The notes beneath the pieces were generated by a model that saw only the letters and a program-made list of their open reading frames with translations, was not told the DNA's origin and did not search any database. From Clostridia bacterium (lineage in GTDB: Bacteria > Bacillota > Clostridia > Oscillospirales > Acutalibacteraceae), in assembly GCA_024404145.1 (NCBI GenBank), contig JAKSQK010000001.1, positions 124,001 to 188,000 of the forward strand: a stretch of 64,000 bases of DNA, read 5' to 3'. The position numbers and the translations under genes were made by a program. Shown here one piece after another: positions 1 through 7,526 of the stretch (its first letter is position 1; each line of letters opens with the position of its first letter).

Positions 1-390
1 TGGTTCGAGCATAGGCAATTTTGCCGCTATGGCATAATGGCGGGAATCCTGCTCATTTTGAGAAGAATGCATACCGGGGTCGTCTGCAACGCAGAAAACG
101 AGGCCGCCGTTAACTCCGGTATAAGAAGCCGTAAAAACAGGGTCTGCCATAACATTAAGGCCAACATGTTTCATACAAGCCATACTGCGCGCACCGGCAA
201 TGGAAGCGCCAATGGCGACTTCGGCAGCAACCTTTTCATTAGGAGCCCATTCGGCATATATTTCTTCATAATTTACAATGTTTTCGGTAATTTCGGTGCT
301 TGGAGTTCCGGGGTAGGAAGATACAACTCTTACACCCGCTTCATAAGCGCCACGGGCAACTGCGGCATTACCTAATAATAGTTTTTTCAT
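1..390 (-). CDS. iorA: Indolepyruvate ferredoxin oxidoreductase, alpha subunit (N-terminal part; runs off the window)
   Basis: Only the first 130 codons are present; the gene continues beyond base 1. IorA is the TPP-binding subunit that interconverts arylpyruvates and arylacetyl-CoA with ferredoxin, CoA and CO2. Visible family marks are YPGTPSTEI near residue 25, NEKVAAEVAIGAS near 50, MKHVGLNVMADP near 75 and DDPGMHSSQNEQDSR near 105, which are typical of this TPP-dependent family. The start is ATG at 388-390 with AAGGAA upstream. It lies 14 bases after the ligase stop, so it is the second gene of the T-box-led operon; iorB would be expected next but is outside the window. The family call is secure. 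Substrate preference among indole-, phenyl- and hydroxyphenylpyruvate cannot be read from this fragment. Confidence 0.93.
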   Translation of the reverse strand, partial: MKKLLLGNAAVARGAYEAGVRVVSSYPGTPSTEITENIVNYEEIYAEWAPNEKVAAEVAIGASIAGARSMACMKHVGLNVMADPVFTASYTGVNGGLVFCVADDPGMHSSQNEQDSRHYAIAAKLPMLEP

Positions 391-404
391 ATATTTTTCC
401 TTCT

Positions 405-2039
405 TTATTTTTCTATTTGCTTAGCTACTAAACTATCTCCGCAATATTTTTCACGAAGCTTTGGTTTTTCGATTTTTCCGGTTGGATTTCTCGGTATATC
501 ATCAAAGATATATTGCCTCGGCCTTTTGTATTTCGGAAGACCCATACAAAATTCTTTAATCTCATCTTCGGTTAAAGAAAAGCCCTCTTTAATTTCTATA
601 ATTGCAGCGGCGGTTTCGCCGAGTCTTAAATCGGGAACACCGATAACAGCAACATCTTTAATTGCGTTATGTTTTCTGATAAAGTTTTCAATTTCAACGG
701 GATAAAGATTTTCGCCGCCCGAAATAACAACATCTTTTTTGCGGTCAACGAGGAAGATAAATCCGTCTTCATCTTCCATAGCCATATCGCCTGTAAAGAG
801 CCAACCGTCGGCCAAAACTTCGTCGGTAGATTTTTTGTCATTGTAATAGCAGTTCATAACTCCCGGACCGCTAACGGCAAGTTCGCCGACATCGCCCCGT
901 TTAACTTCATTTCGGTTTTCATCAACAATTTTTGTTTTCCAGCCGAAACCTGCTTTACCGATAGCGCCGACTTTATGTATGTTTTCAACACCCAAATGAA
1001 CACAGCCGGGGCCGATAGATTCGCTGAGCCCGTAGTTAGTATCGTATTCATGGTGGGGGAAAACCGCCTTCCAACGCTTGATAAGAGAGGGCGGAACAGG
1101 TTGAGCGCCGATATGCATTAAGCGCCACTGCGAAAGATTATAATCATCGAGTTTTATATCGCCTCTGTCAATGGCATCAAGAATATCCTGAGCCCAGGGG
1201 ACTAAAAGCCAAACGATAGTACATTTTTCTTCCGAAACGGTTTTAATAATCCATTCGGGTTTAACACCTTTAAGAAGAACCGATTTGGCGCCGACAAGAA
1301 AACTGCCGAACCAATGCATTTTTGCGCCGGTATGGTATAGGGGCGGAATGCATAGAAAAACATCGTCTTTTGTTTGACCGTGGTGATTTTGCTCAACCTT
1401 GCAAGAATGCATCAAACTTCTGTGGGCATGAATTATTGCCTTTGGAAAACCGGTTGTTCCCGACGAAAAATAAATAACGGCTTCGTCTTCATCGGTCAGC
1501 TTGATTTTTGGCGTACCCGAAGAGCAATATGTCGTCAAATTATCGTAACTTTCTGCAAAAGTCGGACAGTCCTCTCCAACATAGAGAAGATGCTTGATAA
1601 AATCAATTCTATCGGCAATATCTTCCATACGGCCTACAAATTCAGGGCCGAAAAGAAGACCGCAACAGTCGGCTTTGTTAAGGCAGTATTTGATTTCATC
1701 GGCTGTATATCGGTAATTAAGCGGAACGGCTAATGCACCGGTTTTAAGTATTCCGAAATAAATCGGCAACCATTCAAGACAGTTCATCAAAAGTATGGCG
1801 ATTTTATCACCCTTGTTTATGCCCCTTGATAAAAGCAAATTTGCAATTCGGTTTGATTTTTCGTTAAATTCTTTCCAGGTTATCTCGGTTCTGAAAGAAT
1901 CAACACTACTGGCTTCAATGAGAGAATATTCCTTCCAAGTAAGTTTCTTTTTTTCTTCTGACTGCGGGTTGATTTCAACCAACGCTACATCGTTTGGATA
2001 AAGAGTAGCGTTTTTCTCTAAAATTTCGGTAATAGGCAT
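405..2039 (-). CDS. AMP-forming acyl/aryl-acid CoA ligase
   Basis: A 544-residue adenylate-forming enzyme that would activate a carboxylic acid with ATP and CoA to the CoA thioester. The nucleotide loop is YFSSGTTGFPKAI (about residue 190), followed by NYGLSESIGPG (about 340), GWLFTGDMA and DRKKDVVISGGENLYPVEIE (about 420-445), and the C-terminal catalytic lysine in NPTGKIEKPKLRE. The open frame extends 15 codons upstream into the T-box terminator. The true start is ATG at 2037-2039, preceded by AAGGAG with 9 bases of spacing. It is the first gene behind the T-box leader and is immediately followed by iorA. Context therefore points to an aryl acid such as 4-hydroxyphenylacetate, phenylacetate or indoleacetate as substrate (inference). 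By sequence alone it could equally be a medium-chain fatty acid ligase. Confidence 0.88.
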   Translation of the reverse strand: MPITEILEKNATLYPNDVALVEINPQSEEKKKLTWKEYSLIEASSVDSFRTEITWKEFNEKSNRIANLLLSRGINKGDKIAILLMNCLEWLPIYFGILKTGALAVPLNYRYTADEIKYCLNKADCCGLLFGPEFVGRMEDIADRIDFIKHLLYVGEDCPTFAESYDNLTTYCSSGTPKIKLTDEDEAVIYFSSGTTGFPKAIIHAHRSLMHSCKVEQNHHGQTKDDVFLCIPPLYHTGAKMHWFGSFLVGAKSVLLKGVKPEWIIKTVSEEKCTIVWLLVPWAQDILDAIDRGDIKLDDYNLSQWRLMHIGAQPVPPSLIKRWKAVFPHHEYDTNYGLSESIGPGCVHLGVENIHKVGAIGKAGFGWKTKIVDENRNEVKRGDVGELAVSGPGVMNCYYNDKKSTDEVLADGWLFTGDMAMEDEDGFIFLVDRKKDVVISGGENLYPVEIENFIRKHNAIKDVAVIGVPDLRLGETAAAIIEIKEGFSLTEDEIKEFCMGLPKYKRPRQYIFDDIPRNPTGKIEKPKLREKYCGDSLVAKQIEK

Positions 2040-2065
2040 TGTAAAATACTCCTTTTTGCAGAAAA

Positions 2066-2102
2066 CAAAAACTGCCCTCTGCATAATACAGAGGGCAGTT
2101 TA
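2066..2102 (-). terminator. T-box-controlled intrinsic terminator
   Basis: AACTGCCCTCTG pairs with CAGAGGGCAGTT across a short loop, followed by a T-run on the minus strand. The 5' arm overlaps the sequence that would form the antiterminator with the T-box core, as expected for transcription attenuation. Confidence 0.9.
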
Positions 2103-2335
2103 TAAACTGCGGTACCACCTCATAGATACTGGTATCTCACGATAACAGTCTTAGCGGGTTTCAAGTAAAACCCTGTGCGATTACGGGCACACCCGTTGCC
2201 ACCTACAAATTATTAAAACCTTCGGGGACACAACTCACGAAACGTATTCAAAATAAATCCTCATATTGCCTCGCATCAAACGGCAACTTTCTGAAAATCA
2301 GAGATATTTCTACTTGCTTTCGGTCATAGTATTTA
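2066..2335 (-). promoter_or_regulatory. T-box riboswitch leader with UAC (tyrosine) specifier
   Basis: On the minus strand the leader carries the T-box core AGGTGGTACCGCAG (complement of 2107-2120) just before an intrinsic terminator. Stem I can be folded by eye: CGAAA (2318-2322) pairs with TTTCG (2238-2242). Above it sits a specifier loop with AGTA (2311-2314) on one side and GAA-TAC-G (2243-2249) on the other. Below it GA-type bases (TGAC, GTGAG) resemble the kink-turn. The triplet right after GAA, TAC at 2244-2246, is the specifier and reads Tyr; the TGGT of the T-box bulge pairs with ACCA, compatible with discriminator A. GATAC/GTATC near 2120-2135 fits stem III. Uncharged tRNA-Tyr would promote antitermination into the ligase and iorA. 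Confidence 0.9.
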
Positions 2336-2351
2336 TATCAATATATAATAT

Positions 2352-2379
2352 ATTATAGCATAAAGACAAGTTTTGTCAA
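2352..2379 (-). promoter_or_regulatory. Sigma-A promoter of the T-box/ligase/iorA operon
   Basis: On the minus strand TTGACA (2374-2379) and TATAAT (2352-2357) are both perfect consensus hexamers, separated by 16 bases. Transcription would begin around 2345, just upstream of stem I of the T-box leader. Confidence 0.85.
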
Positions 2380-2385
2380 TAACTA

Positions 2386-2520
2386 TTATTTCAACATCTC
2401 AACACTTCTGCAACCCGGTACAACTCCATTTCCGTTTTTGCTGTTTTCGGGTTGTTTACAAGAGGTAAGAGAAATAAGAATAAGAACGGTTGCAAGAACC
2501 GAGATAATAAATTTTTTCAT
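2386..2520 (-). CDS. Small putative lipoprotein (44 residues)
   Basis: A short gene starting at ATG 2518-2520 and ending at 2386, just before the T-box promoter. The product starts MKKFIISVLATVLILISL and continues with the lipobox LTSC, so Cys21 would be lipidated. Only about 23 residues remain after it, including KQPENSKNGNG and a second Cys near residue 37. It would be a membrane-anchored peptide on the outer face of the cytoplasmic membrane. A GAAGGCG ribosome-binding-site-like sequence lies at the end of abrB, 3 bases upstream of the gene, suggesting co-transcription with abrB. No function can be assigned. It could also be the truncated remnant of a longer lipoprotein. Confidence 0.6.
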   Translation of the reverse strand: MKKFIISVLATVLILISLTSCKQPENSKNGNGVVPGCRSVEMLK

Positions 2521-2523
2521 AGT

Positions 2524-2808
2524 TTATTCGCCTTCGATATCTTCTTTAATTTGTTGTTCATCTAAAATGGATTTAAGTTTTTTTATACAGTTTTCGCAAA
2601 CGCAATGACCTTCATATTCAATACTGTTTGCAAAATTATCACAAAAAATACAGGTCGGTTGATATTTTTTAAGGATAATTTGGTCGTCATCTGTAAAAAT
2701 CTCAAAACTGTCTTCAGCGTTTTTAACGCCGAGTTTGTTTCGCAGTTCTTTTGGGATAACAACCCTTCCCATTTTGTCAACGCCTCTAATAATTCCGGTT
2801 GATTTCAT
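2524..2808 (-). CDS. AbrB/SpoVT-type transition-state regulator with Cys-pair C-terminus
   Basis: A 94-residue DNA-binding protein. The N-terminal swapped-hairpin AbrB domain is clear (MKSTGIIRGVDKMGRVVIP, then KELRNKLGV; residues 1-50). After it come CIFCDN and CVCENC (about residues 60-82), two CxxC pairs that may bind a metal; this C-terminal form is common in clostridial AbrB proteins. The open frame extends 9 codons upstream, but ATG at 2806-2808 matches the family start and has AAGGAG before it. It is last in the run pduL-hemW-phosphatase-ung-abrB, starting inside the ung stop region, with a small lipoprotein gene behind it. AbrB-family proteins repress post-exponential and sporulation genes; targets here are unknown. 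Confidence 0.9.
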   Translation of the reverse strand: MKSTGIIRGVDKMGRVVIPKELRNKLGVKNAEDSFEIFTDDDQIILKKYQPTCIFCDNFANSIEYEGHCVCENCIKKLKSILDEQQIKEDIEGE

Positions 2809-2822
2809 ATGAATTCTCCTTA

Positions 2823-3488
2823 TTAAAGTTGCCAATTTATCGGCAAAAGACCGCTTTTTTTGAGAGCATCGTTTGTTTTTGAAAAATGTTTAGAGCCGAA
2901 AAAACCGCCGTAAGCCGATAGTGGACTCGGGTGAACACTTTCGAAAATAATATGCGATTTATTGCTTATAAGTTCGGCTTTTTTTCTTGCATTTGCGCCC
3001 CATAGCAAAAAAACAACGGGAGTTTTTTTGCGGTTGAGGGTTTTAATTATTTCATCGGTAAATATTTCCCAACCCTTGCCTTTATGACTGTTTGCCTGAC
3101 CTTTTCTTACGGTTAAAACGGTATTGAGAAGCAACACTCCCTGATTTGCCCAAGCGGTCAGGTCGCCGTGGGTAGGTATATTAAATCCGATGTCGGCAGA
3201 CAATTCCTTATAGATATTTACAAGAGAGGGCGGAGGAGGGTTACCTCTTTTAACCGAAAAGCAAAGCCCATGCGCCTGATTTGGCTCGTGATACGGGTCC
3301 TGCCCGATGATTACAACCTTTGTATTTTCAAAGGAGGTATATTTAAGAGCATTGAAAATATCATACATATCGGGATAAACGGTATGATTTTTATACTCTT
3401 CTTTAAGAAAGGAGCGAAGTTTGATATAATACGGCTTGTTCCATTCGTCCTTTAATATTTCGTCCCAGTCGTTTCCTAATTTAACCAT
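2823..3488 (-). CDS. ung: Uracil-DNA glycosylase, family 1
   Basis: A 221-residue enzyme that excises uracil from DNA to start base excision repair. The water-activating loop is [18 protein letters not shown] (about residues 60-77), the uracil-recognition part is [17 protein letters not shown] (about 120) and the leucine-intercalation loop is [11 protein letters not shown] (about 185), all as in UDG family 1. Length is normal. Two starts are possible: TTG at 3492-3494 overlapping the preceding stop, or ATG at 3486-3488, which matches family N-termini (MVKLGNDW) and is used here. Neither has a strong ribosome-binding site, so translational coupling to the phosphatase gene upstream is likely. 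Confidence 0.95.
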   Translation of the reverse strand: MVKLGNDWDEILKDEWNKPYYIKLRSFLKEEYKNHTVYPDMYDIFNALKYTSFENTKVVIIGQDPYHEPNQAHGLCFSVKRGNPPPPSLVNIYKELSADIGFNIPTHGDLTAWANQGVLLLNTVLTVRKGQANSHKGKGWEIFTDEIIKTLNRKKTPVVFLLWGANARKKAELISNKSHIIFESVHPSPLSAYGGFFGSKHFSKTNDALKKSGLLPINWQL

Positions 3489-3490
3489 AA

Positions 3491-4096
3491 TCAAATAATA
3501 TCAAAAACTTCTATAATACCGCTGCTGTGGTATAACGAAGGAGTTATTAAAATTGAATATCCTCTGCCGGGCTCACTTGTCCATTCAACCGAGCGCTTTC
3601 TCGGAACGGCGCAGTTTGCAAGAAGCATCATAATGGCACCGCCATGCATAATTGCAGCGCTCTCAAATATGCCGTTATCCATCATATCTCTGACAATTCG
3701 GTTTAAGCCGAGCGCCTGTCTTTTGATAAAATCGGTACTTGTTTCTCCGCCCGGAGGAGCGGGAATTTTTCCCGAAGTCCATTCAAGATAACTTTCGTTA
3801 ACTTCAAGCTGACTGGCGGTTTTTCCTTCAAATTCGCCGAAATCATATTCAGCAAGTTCGTCTATAACTTTCGGCTCAAATCCGGGGAAGAGAAGAGATG
3901 CGGTTTGTTTGCAGCGAAGTAGCGGACTTGTATATAAAGCATCTATTTGGGGATAATCATTGTTTTCTTTTAGAGTTTTGAGTTCTTTAACCGACTGCGG
4001 ACAAAGTGGCAAATCGCTTTTAAGACCTACATATCGGCCCTCTGTATTTGCATCGGTAAGCCCATGTCTTATAAGATGGATTTTATATGTTCTCAT
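3491..4096 (-). CDS. Histidine phosphatase family protein (phosphoglycerate-mutase fold)
   Basis: A 201-residue phosphatase of the 2-histidine type. The phosphohistidine motif is [11 protein letters not shown] (about residues 6-16); the proton-donor region is [10 protein letters not shown] (about 80) and the second histidine is IMHGGAIM (about 148). The family includes alpha-ribazole-5'-phosphate phosphatase (CobC), sugar phosphatases and mutases; sequence reading alone cannot separate them, and no cobalamin genes lie nearby. Start ATG 4094-4096 is preceded by GGTGA; an in-frame GTG lies 3 codons upstream. It sits between hemW and ung with its stop overlapping the ung start region. Confidence 0.82.
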   Translation of the reverse strand: MRTYKIHLIRHGLTDANTEGRYVGLKSDLPLCPQSVKELKTLKENNDYPQIDALYTSPLLRCKQTASLLFPGFEPKVIDELAEYDFGEFEGKTASQLEVNESYLEWTSGKIPAPPGGETSTDFIKRQALGLNRIVRDMMDNGIFESAAIMHGGAIMMLLANCAVPRKRSVEWTSEPGRGYSILITPSLYHSSGIIEVFDII

Positions 4097-4170
4097 AATA
4101 ATCACCGTTTTTTCAGTTGCCGTATAAACGGCTGAAACTTTGCGCCTTTATAAATTTTAAGCGTAAATTT

Positions 4171-5250
4171 TTACGCTAACAATTCCGAAAGTTCTGTAAT
4201 TACGGAATTTGAAACAAGCATACCTTTATCGGTTAAGCTTAAATTTGTTCCGTTTAGTTCTATAAGTCCGGAATTGACAAAAATAGCCAATTTATTAACT
4301 ATATTATCGCTTAAAACTTCGGATAAATCAATACCTTTTTTAAGCCGCAATCCAAGCATTAGTTTTTCCTGCCTGTCGCCGCCGATACAATCGAAAACGG
4401 TTTGTCGGCAGTTTATGTATTTTTTAATGTCCCGTTCGTAAAAAAACCGTTTGCCGTCAAGAAAAGAATGGGCGGAGGGGCCAAGCCCCAAATATTCTTT
4501 ACATTCCCAGTATTTAAGGTTATGTCGGCTAAAATAACCGTCTTTTGCAAAGTTTGAAATTTCATAATGCAAATATCCGTTTTTTTCTAAATATTCGCAC
4601 ATAAAAAGATATTGCTCTGCCGCTTCATCGTCGTTCGGAAGCGATGGGGTAAATTTGGAAAATTTAGTTTTTTCTTCGATTTTAAGAATATAGGAAGAAA
4701 TATGCGGAACATTAAGCGATAAAAAGAAATCGAGATTGCTTTTAAGCGAGGATAAATTGCTGTTTGCAAGTGCAATCATAAGGTCGGCGGAAATATTGTT
4801 AAAACCCGCTTTTTTTATACGGTTTACGGCATCTTTTGCTTCTGATGCCGAATGGGTTCTGCCGAGAATTTTGAGTTCTTGGTCGTTTCCGCTTTGAATA
4901 CCTATTGATATGCGGTTAACCCCGTTTTCTTTTGCCAACGATAAAAATTCGTCGCTGACATCGGGATTTACTTCGGCGGTAATTTCCGCATCGCTTGTTA
5001 AATTAAAATTATCTTTGACGGCTTTGAGTAATGTTTCTATATCTTTCCCCAAAAATGAGGGAGTTCCGCCGCCTATGTAAACAGTATCAAAAGGACGGTC
5101 AATACGACCGCCCCAATTTTTTATATCTACCAAGAGGGCAGACAAATATTCGTCTTTTAGATTTTCTCCGCCTATGAGCGAATAAAAATCACAATATGCG
5201 CATTTGCGTTTGCAAAACGGGAAATGTATATAAAGACCTGAATTATTCAA
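4171..5250 (-). CDS. hemW: Radical SAM heme chaperone HemW (coproporphyrinogen oxidase-like)
   Basis: A 359-residue radical SAM protein. The [4Fe-4S]/SAM motif is CKRKCAYC (CX3CX2C, about residues 11-18), followed by IGGGTPSFL, GIQSGNDQELKILGRTHS and a C-terminal winged-helix-like HemW domain with HNLKYWECKEYLGLGPSAHS. HemW proteins bind heme and deliver it to acceptor proteins; the older label was oxygen-independent coproporphyrinogen III oxidase, but true HemN has an extra Cys in the motif. The frame is open further upstream into pduL. TTG at 5248-5250, overlapping the pduL stop with GGTGA five bases upstream, best matches the family N-terminus (LYIHFPFC). The start is moderately sure. Confidence 0.9.
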   Translation of the reverse strand: MNNSGLYIHFPFCKRKCAYCDFYSLIGGENLKDEYLSALLVDIKNWGGRIDRPFDTVYIGGGTPSFLGKDIETLLKAVKDNFNLTSDAEITAEVNPDVSDEFLSLAKENGVNRISIGIQSGNDQELKILGRTHSASEAKDAVNRIKKAGFNNISADLMIALANSNLSSLKSNLDFFLSLNVPHISSYILKIEEKTKFSKFTPSLPNDDEAAEQYLFMCEYLEKNGYLHYEISNFAKDGYFSRHNLKYWECKEYLGLGPSAHSFLDGKRFFYERDIKKYINCRQTVFDCIGGDRQEKLMLGLRLKKGIDLSEVLSDNIVNKLAIFVNSGLIELNGTNLSLTDKGMLVSNSVITELSELLA

Positions 5251-5815
5251 GAATTTCACCGGTGCAGCCGCCCGGAACGGCAGCGGCATTTGCCTCGTCT
5301 GTATCTATATGCATAGCAAGAGCAAACTTATCGCTGACCCTGACAACAACATCGTCAAAAATAAGAGCTCTGCCATCGGTCGGTATCTTAACAGATACTA
5401 TCTGCTTGTCGGAAAGGCCGTATTTTTCGCTGTCGGCAACCGTCATATGAATATGGCGCTTTGCAGCGATAACGCCCTCTTTAATTTCAACTTCTCCGCA
5501 GGGACCTACTATTTTACAAGCGCCGGTTTCTGAAATATCGCCGGATTCACGGATAGGAGCCGTAACTCCGATAGAACGGGCATCGGTTAAGGAAATCTCA
5601 ACCTGATCTGCGGGTCTGCAAGGGCCTAAAATAGATGCTCTTAAAGTTGATTTAGCACCAACTATTTCGACCTTTTCTTCGCAGAGGAATTGACCCGGCT
5701 GCGAAAGGTCTTTCTTTTTTGTAAGTTCATGGCCCTTACCGAAAAGGGTTTCAAGGGTTTCTTTTGTTACATGAACATGACGGGCTGAAATTTCAACCAT
5801 TACTTCTTTTGCCAT
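5243..5815 (-). CDS. pduL: PduL-type phosphate acyltransferase (phosphotransacylase)
   Basis: A 190-residue PTAC enzyme exchanging CoA for phosphate on acetyl- or propionyl-CoA, linking acyl-CoA to acyl phosphate and then to ATP through a kinase. The two duplicated beta-barrel halves carry the zinc-ligand motifs SARHVHV (about residue 10) and AAKRHIHM (about 120), plus RPADQVEISLTDARSIG (about 87) and a C-terminal HIDTDEANA. It has no encapsulation-peptide-like N-terminal extension, and there are no microcompartment genes in the window, so it is probably a soluble house-keeping phosphotransacetylase. ATG is preceded by AAGGAG. The hemW start overlaps its stop. Confidence 0.92.
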   Translation of the reverse strand: MAKEVMVEISARHVHVTKETLETLFGKGHELTKKKDLSQPGQFLCEEKVEIVGAKSTLRASILGPCRPADQVEISLTDARSIGVTAPIRESGDISETGACKIVGPCGEVEIKEGVIAAKRHIHMTVADSEKYGLSDKQIVSVKIPTDGRALIFDDVVVRVSDKFALAMHIDTDEANAAAVPGGCTGEILE

Positions 5816-5849
5816 TATATATTATCTCCTTAAAATGAAATACTTAATA

Positions 5850-5877
5850 ATTGTACCACAAAACTTGAAATTTACAA
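5850..5877 (-). promoter_or_regulatory. Probable promoter of the pduL-hemW operon
   Basis: On the minus strand TTGTAA (5872-5877) and TACAAT (5850-5855) are separated by 16 bases, directly after the yifB stop and 35 bases before the pduL start. Confidence 0.55.
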
Positions 5878-5885
5878 GAGGTTAT

Positions 5886-7412
5886 TTATTCCGAAAAATA
5901 CTTTCGGTCAAGAGTTCTGAATCTTATTGCAGACAGAACATGCTGTTTTTCGATTTTTTGGCTTCCTGCTAAATCGGCTATTGTTCTTGAAACTTTGAGA
6001 ATACGGTCGTATGCTCTTGCACTGAGCCCTAATTCATCAAAACAGCGGTTAAGATATTTAGAAGCATCTTCGGTTAAAACGCAAAATTCCCTTAACATTT
6101 TGGGTGTTAAATGCGCATTGCAGGTAACTCCGGTACCGCTGTATCGTTCAATTTGGATTTTTCTGGCAGCGTTTACTCTTTTTCTTATCTCGGCAGATGT
6201 TTCTTCGGTTGAGGTTGTGCTTAAAGATTCGTAGTCAACGGGGGGAACTTCAACATGAAGGTCAATACGGTCAAGCATCGGTCCTGAAATACGGTTAAGA
6301 TATTTTGTAACCATATTTTTCGAGCAGGTGCAGGGTTTTGTCGGATGGCCGTACATACCGCACGGGCATGGGTTCATTGCGGCTACAAGCATAACCGAAC
6401 TCGGATATGTAACGCTTCCCAATGCTCTCGAAACGGTAATATTTCCGTCTTCTATCGGTTGGCGAAGTGCCTCCATGGCATCTCTTTTGAATTCGGGCAG
6501 TTCGTCGAGAAATAAAACACCGTTGTGCGAAAGCGAAATTTCCCCCGGTTTTGGTATCGTTCCGCCTCCCGTAAGACCGACGAGGGATACCGAATGATGC
6601 GGTGAACGGAAAGGTCTTGTTGTTATAAGCGGGTTATCTCGGCTTAAAACTCCGGCAACCGAATGAATTTTTGTTGTTTCAATTGACTCATCAAAGGTCA
6701 TTTCGGGCAAAATAGTAGGGAGCCGTTTTGCGAGCATACTTTTTCCCGACCCCGGAGGACCTATAAGCAAAATGTTATGGCCACCTGCTGCGGCAACTTC
6801 AAGCGCTTTTTTTGCGGCAAGTTGACCTTTTACTTCGCTGAAATCAAGAATATCGGAAGCAAATTCGCCAGTCTTTTTAACAAAAACAGATTTTTCAATT
6901 TCCTCTTCGGCGCTTAAATGTTTAAGCAGTTGTTTTACCGAGGAAACGCCGAAAACATCTATTCCTTCAACAACAGCGCCTTCGGTTGAGTTTTCGCTCG
7001 GAACGAAAATATTTTTAATGTTATTCTGTCTTGCCGTTATGGTCATCGCAAGAATGCCGTTAATCGGTTTGATTTTGCCGTCGAGCGATAATTCGCCGAG
7101 GAAAACATCATTTTCGATGGGAAAATCTATTTGTTTTGAAGCTTTGAGAATGGCAAGAAGAATAGGCAGGTCATATACAGCGCCCTGCTTTTTCATATCG
7201 GCGGGAGCTAAATTAACCGTTATTCTTCCCGTCGGGAATTTGAAACCGCAATTTTTTATGGCGGAGCGAACTCGGTCTCTTGATTCTTTTACGGCAGTAT
7301 CGGGAAGGCCTACGATATCAAAGCAGGGAAGTCCGCCCGTAACATCTGCCTCAATGTCAAGCATATAAGATTCAATTCCGAAAATACCGACACTTTTAAT
7401 TTTTGAAAACAA
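5886..7412 (-). CDS. YifB/ComM-family Mg-chelatase-like AAA+ ATPase
   Basis: A 508-residue AAA+ protein. The N-terminal ChlI-like domain begins SKIKSVGIFGIES and contains LPCFDIVGLPDTAVKESRDRV (read as two abutting motifs, about residues 30-50). Walker A is LIGPPGSGKSMLA (about 218), Walker B is GVLFLDELPEF (about 300), and a zinc-like Cys cluster CPCGMYG/CTCS follows (about 350). In transformable bacteria ComM is a branch-migration helicase; in Firmicutes the role is unproven. The frame is open 52 codons upstream into divergent promoter DNA; TTG at 7410-7412 behind GAAAGG gives the normal family N-terminus and length. Confidence 0.9.
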   Translation of the reverse strand: MFSKIKSVGIFGIESYMLDIEADVTGGLPCFDIVGLPDTAVKESRDRVRSAIKNCGFKFPTGRITVNLAPADMKKQGAVYDLPILLAILKASKQIDFPIENDVFLGELSLDGKIKPINGILAMTITARQNNIKNIFVPSENSTEGAVVEGIDVFGVSSVKQLLKHLSAEEEIEKSVFVKKTGEFASDILDFSEVKGQLAAKKALEVAAAGGHNILLIGPPGSGKSMLAKRLPTILPEMTFDESIETTKIHSVAGVLSRDNPLITTRPFRSPHHSVSLVGLTGGGTIPKPGEISLSHNGVLFLDELPEFKRDAMEALRQPIEDGNITVSRALGSVTYPSSVMLVAAMNPCPCGMYGHPTKPCTCSKNMVTKYLNRISGPMLDRIDLHVEVPPVDYESLSTTSTEETSAEIRKRVNAARKIQIERYSGTGVTCNAHLTPKMLREFCVLTEDASKYLNRCFDELGLSARAYDRILKVSRTIADLAGSQKIEKQHVLSAIRFRTLDRKYFSE

Positions 7413-7446
7413 AACGGCAAACAACCTTTCTATCTTTATTACCAAA

Positions 7447-7475
7447 ATTATACAATAAAAAAGTTGACTAAACAA
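7447..7475 (-). promoter_or_regulatory. yifB promoter, back-to-back with a divergent promoter
   Basis: On the minus strand TTGTTT (7470-7475) and TATAAT (7447-7452) lie 17 bases apart. Its -35 box abuts the -35 box of the plus-strand promoter at 7464-7492. Confidence 0.6.
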
Positions 7476-7492
7476 GTCTTTTAATATATAAT
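7464..7492 (+). promoter_or_regulatory. Promoter of the TIGR04076 gene
   Basis: TTGACT (7464-7469), a 17-base spacer and TATAAT (7487-7492), 35 bases before the start codon. Confidence 0.7.
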
Positions 7493-7526
7493 TTTCGCAT
7501 AAAATAAAGTTTTTTAGGAGTTTTTG

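Noticed and set aside
37-375. 112-codon plus-strand open frame
   Set aside because: It is the antisense shadow of iorA, which has strong family motifs on the minus strand.
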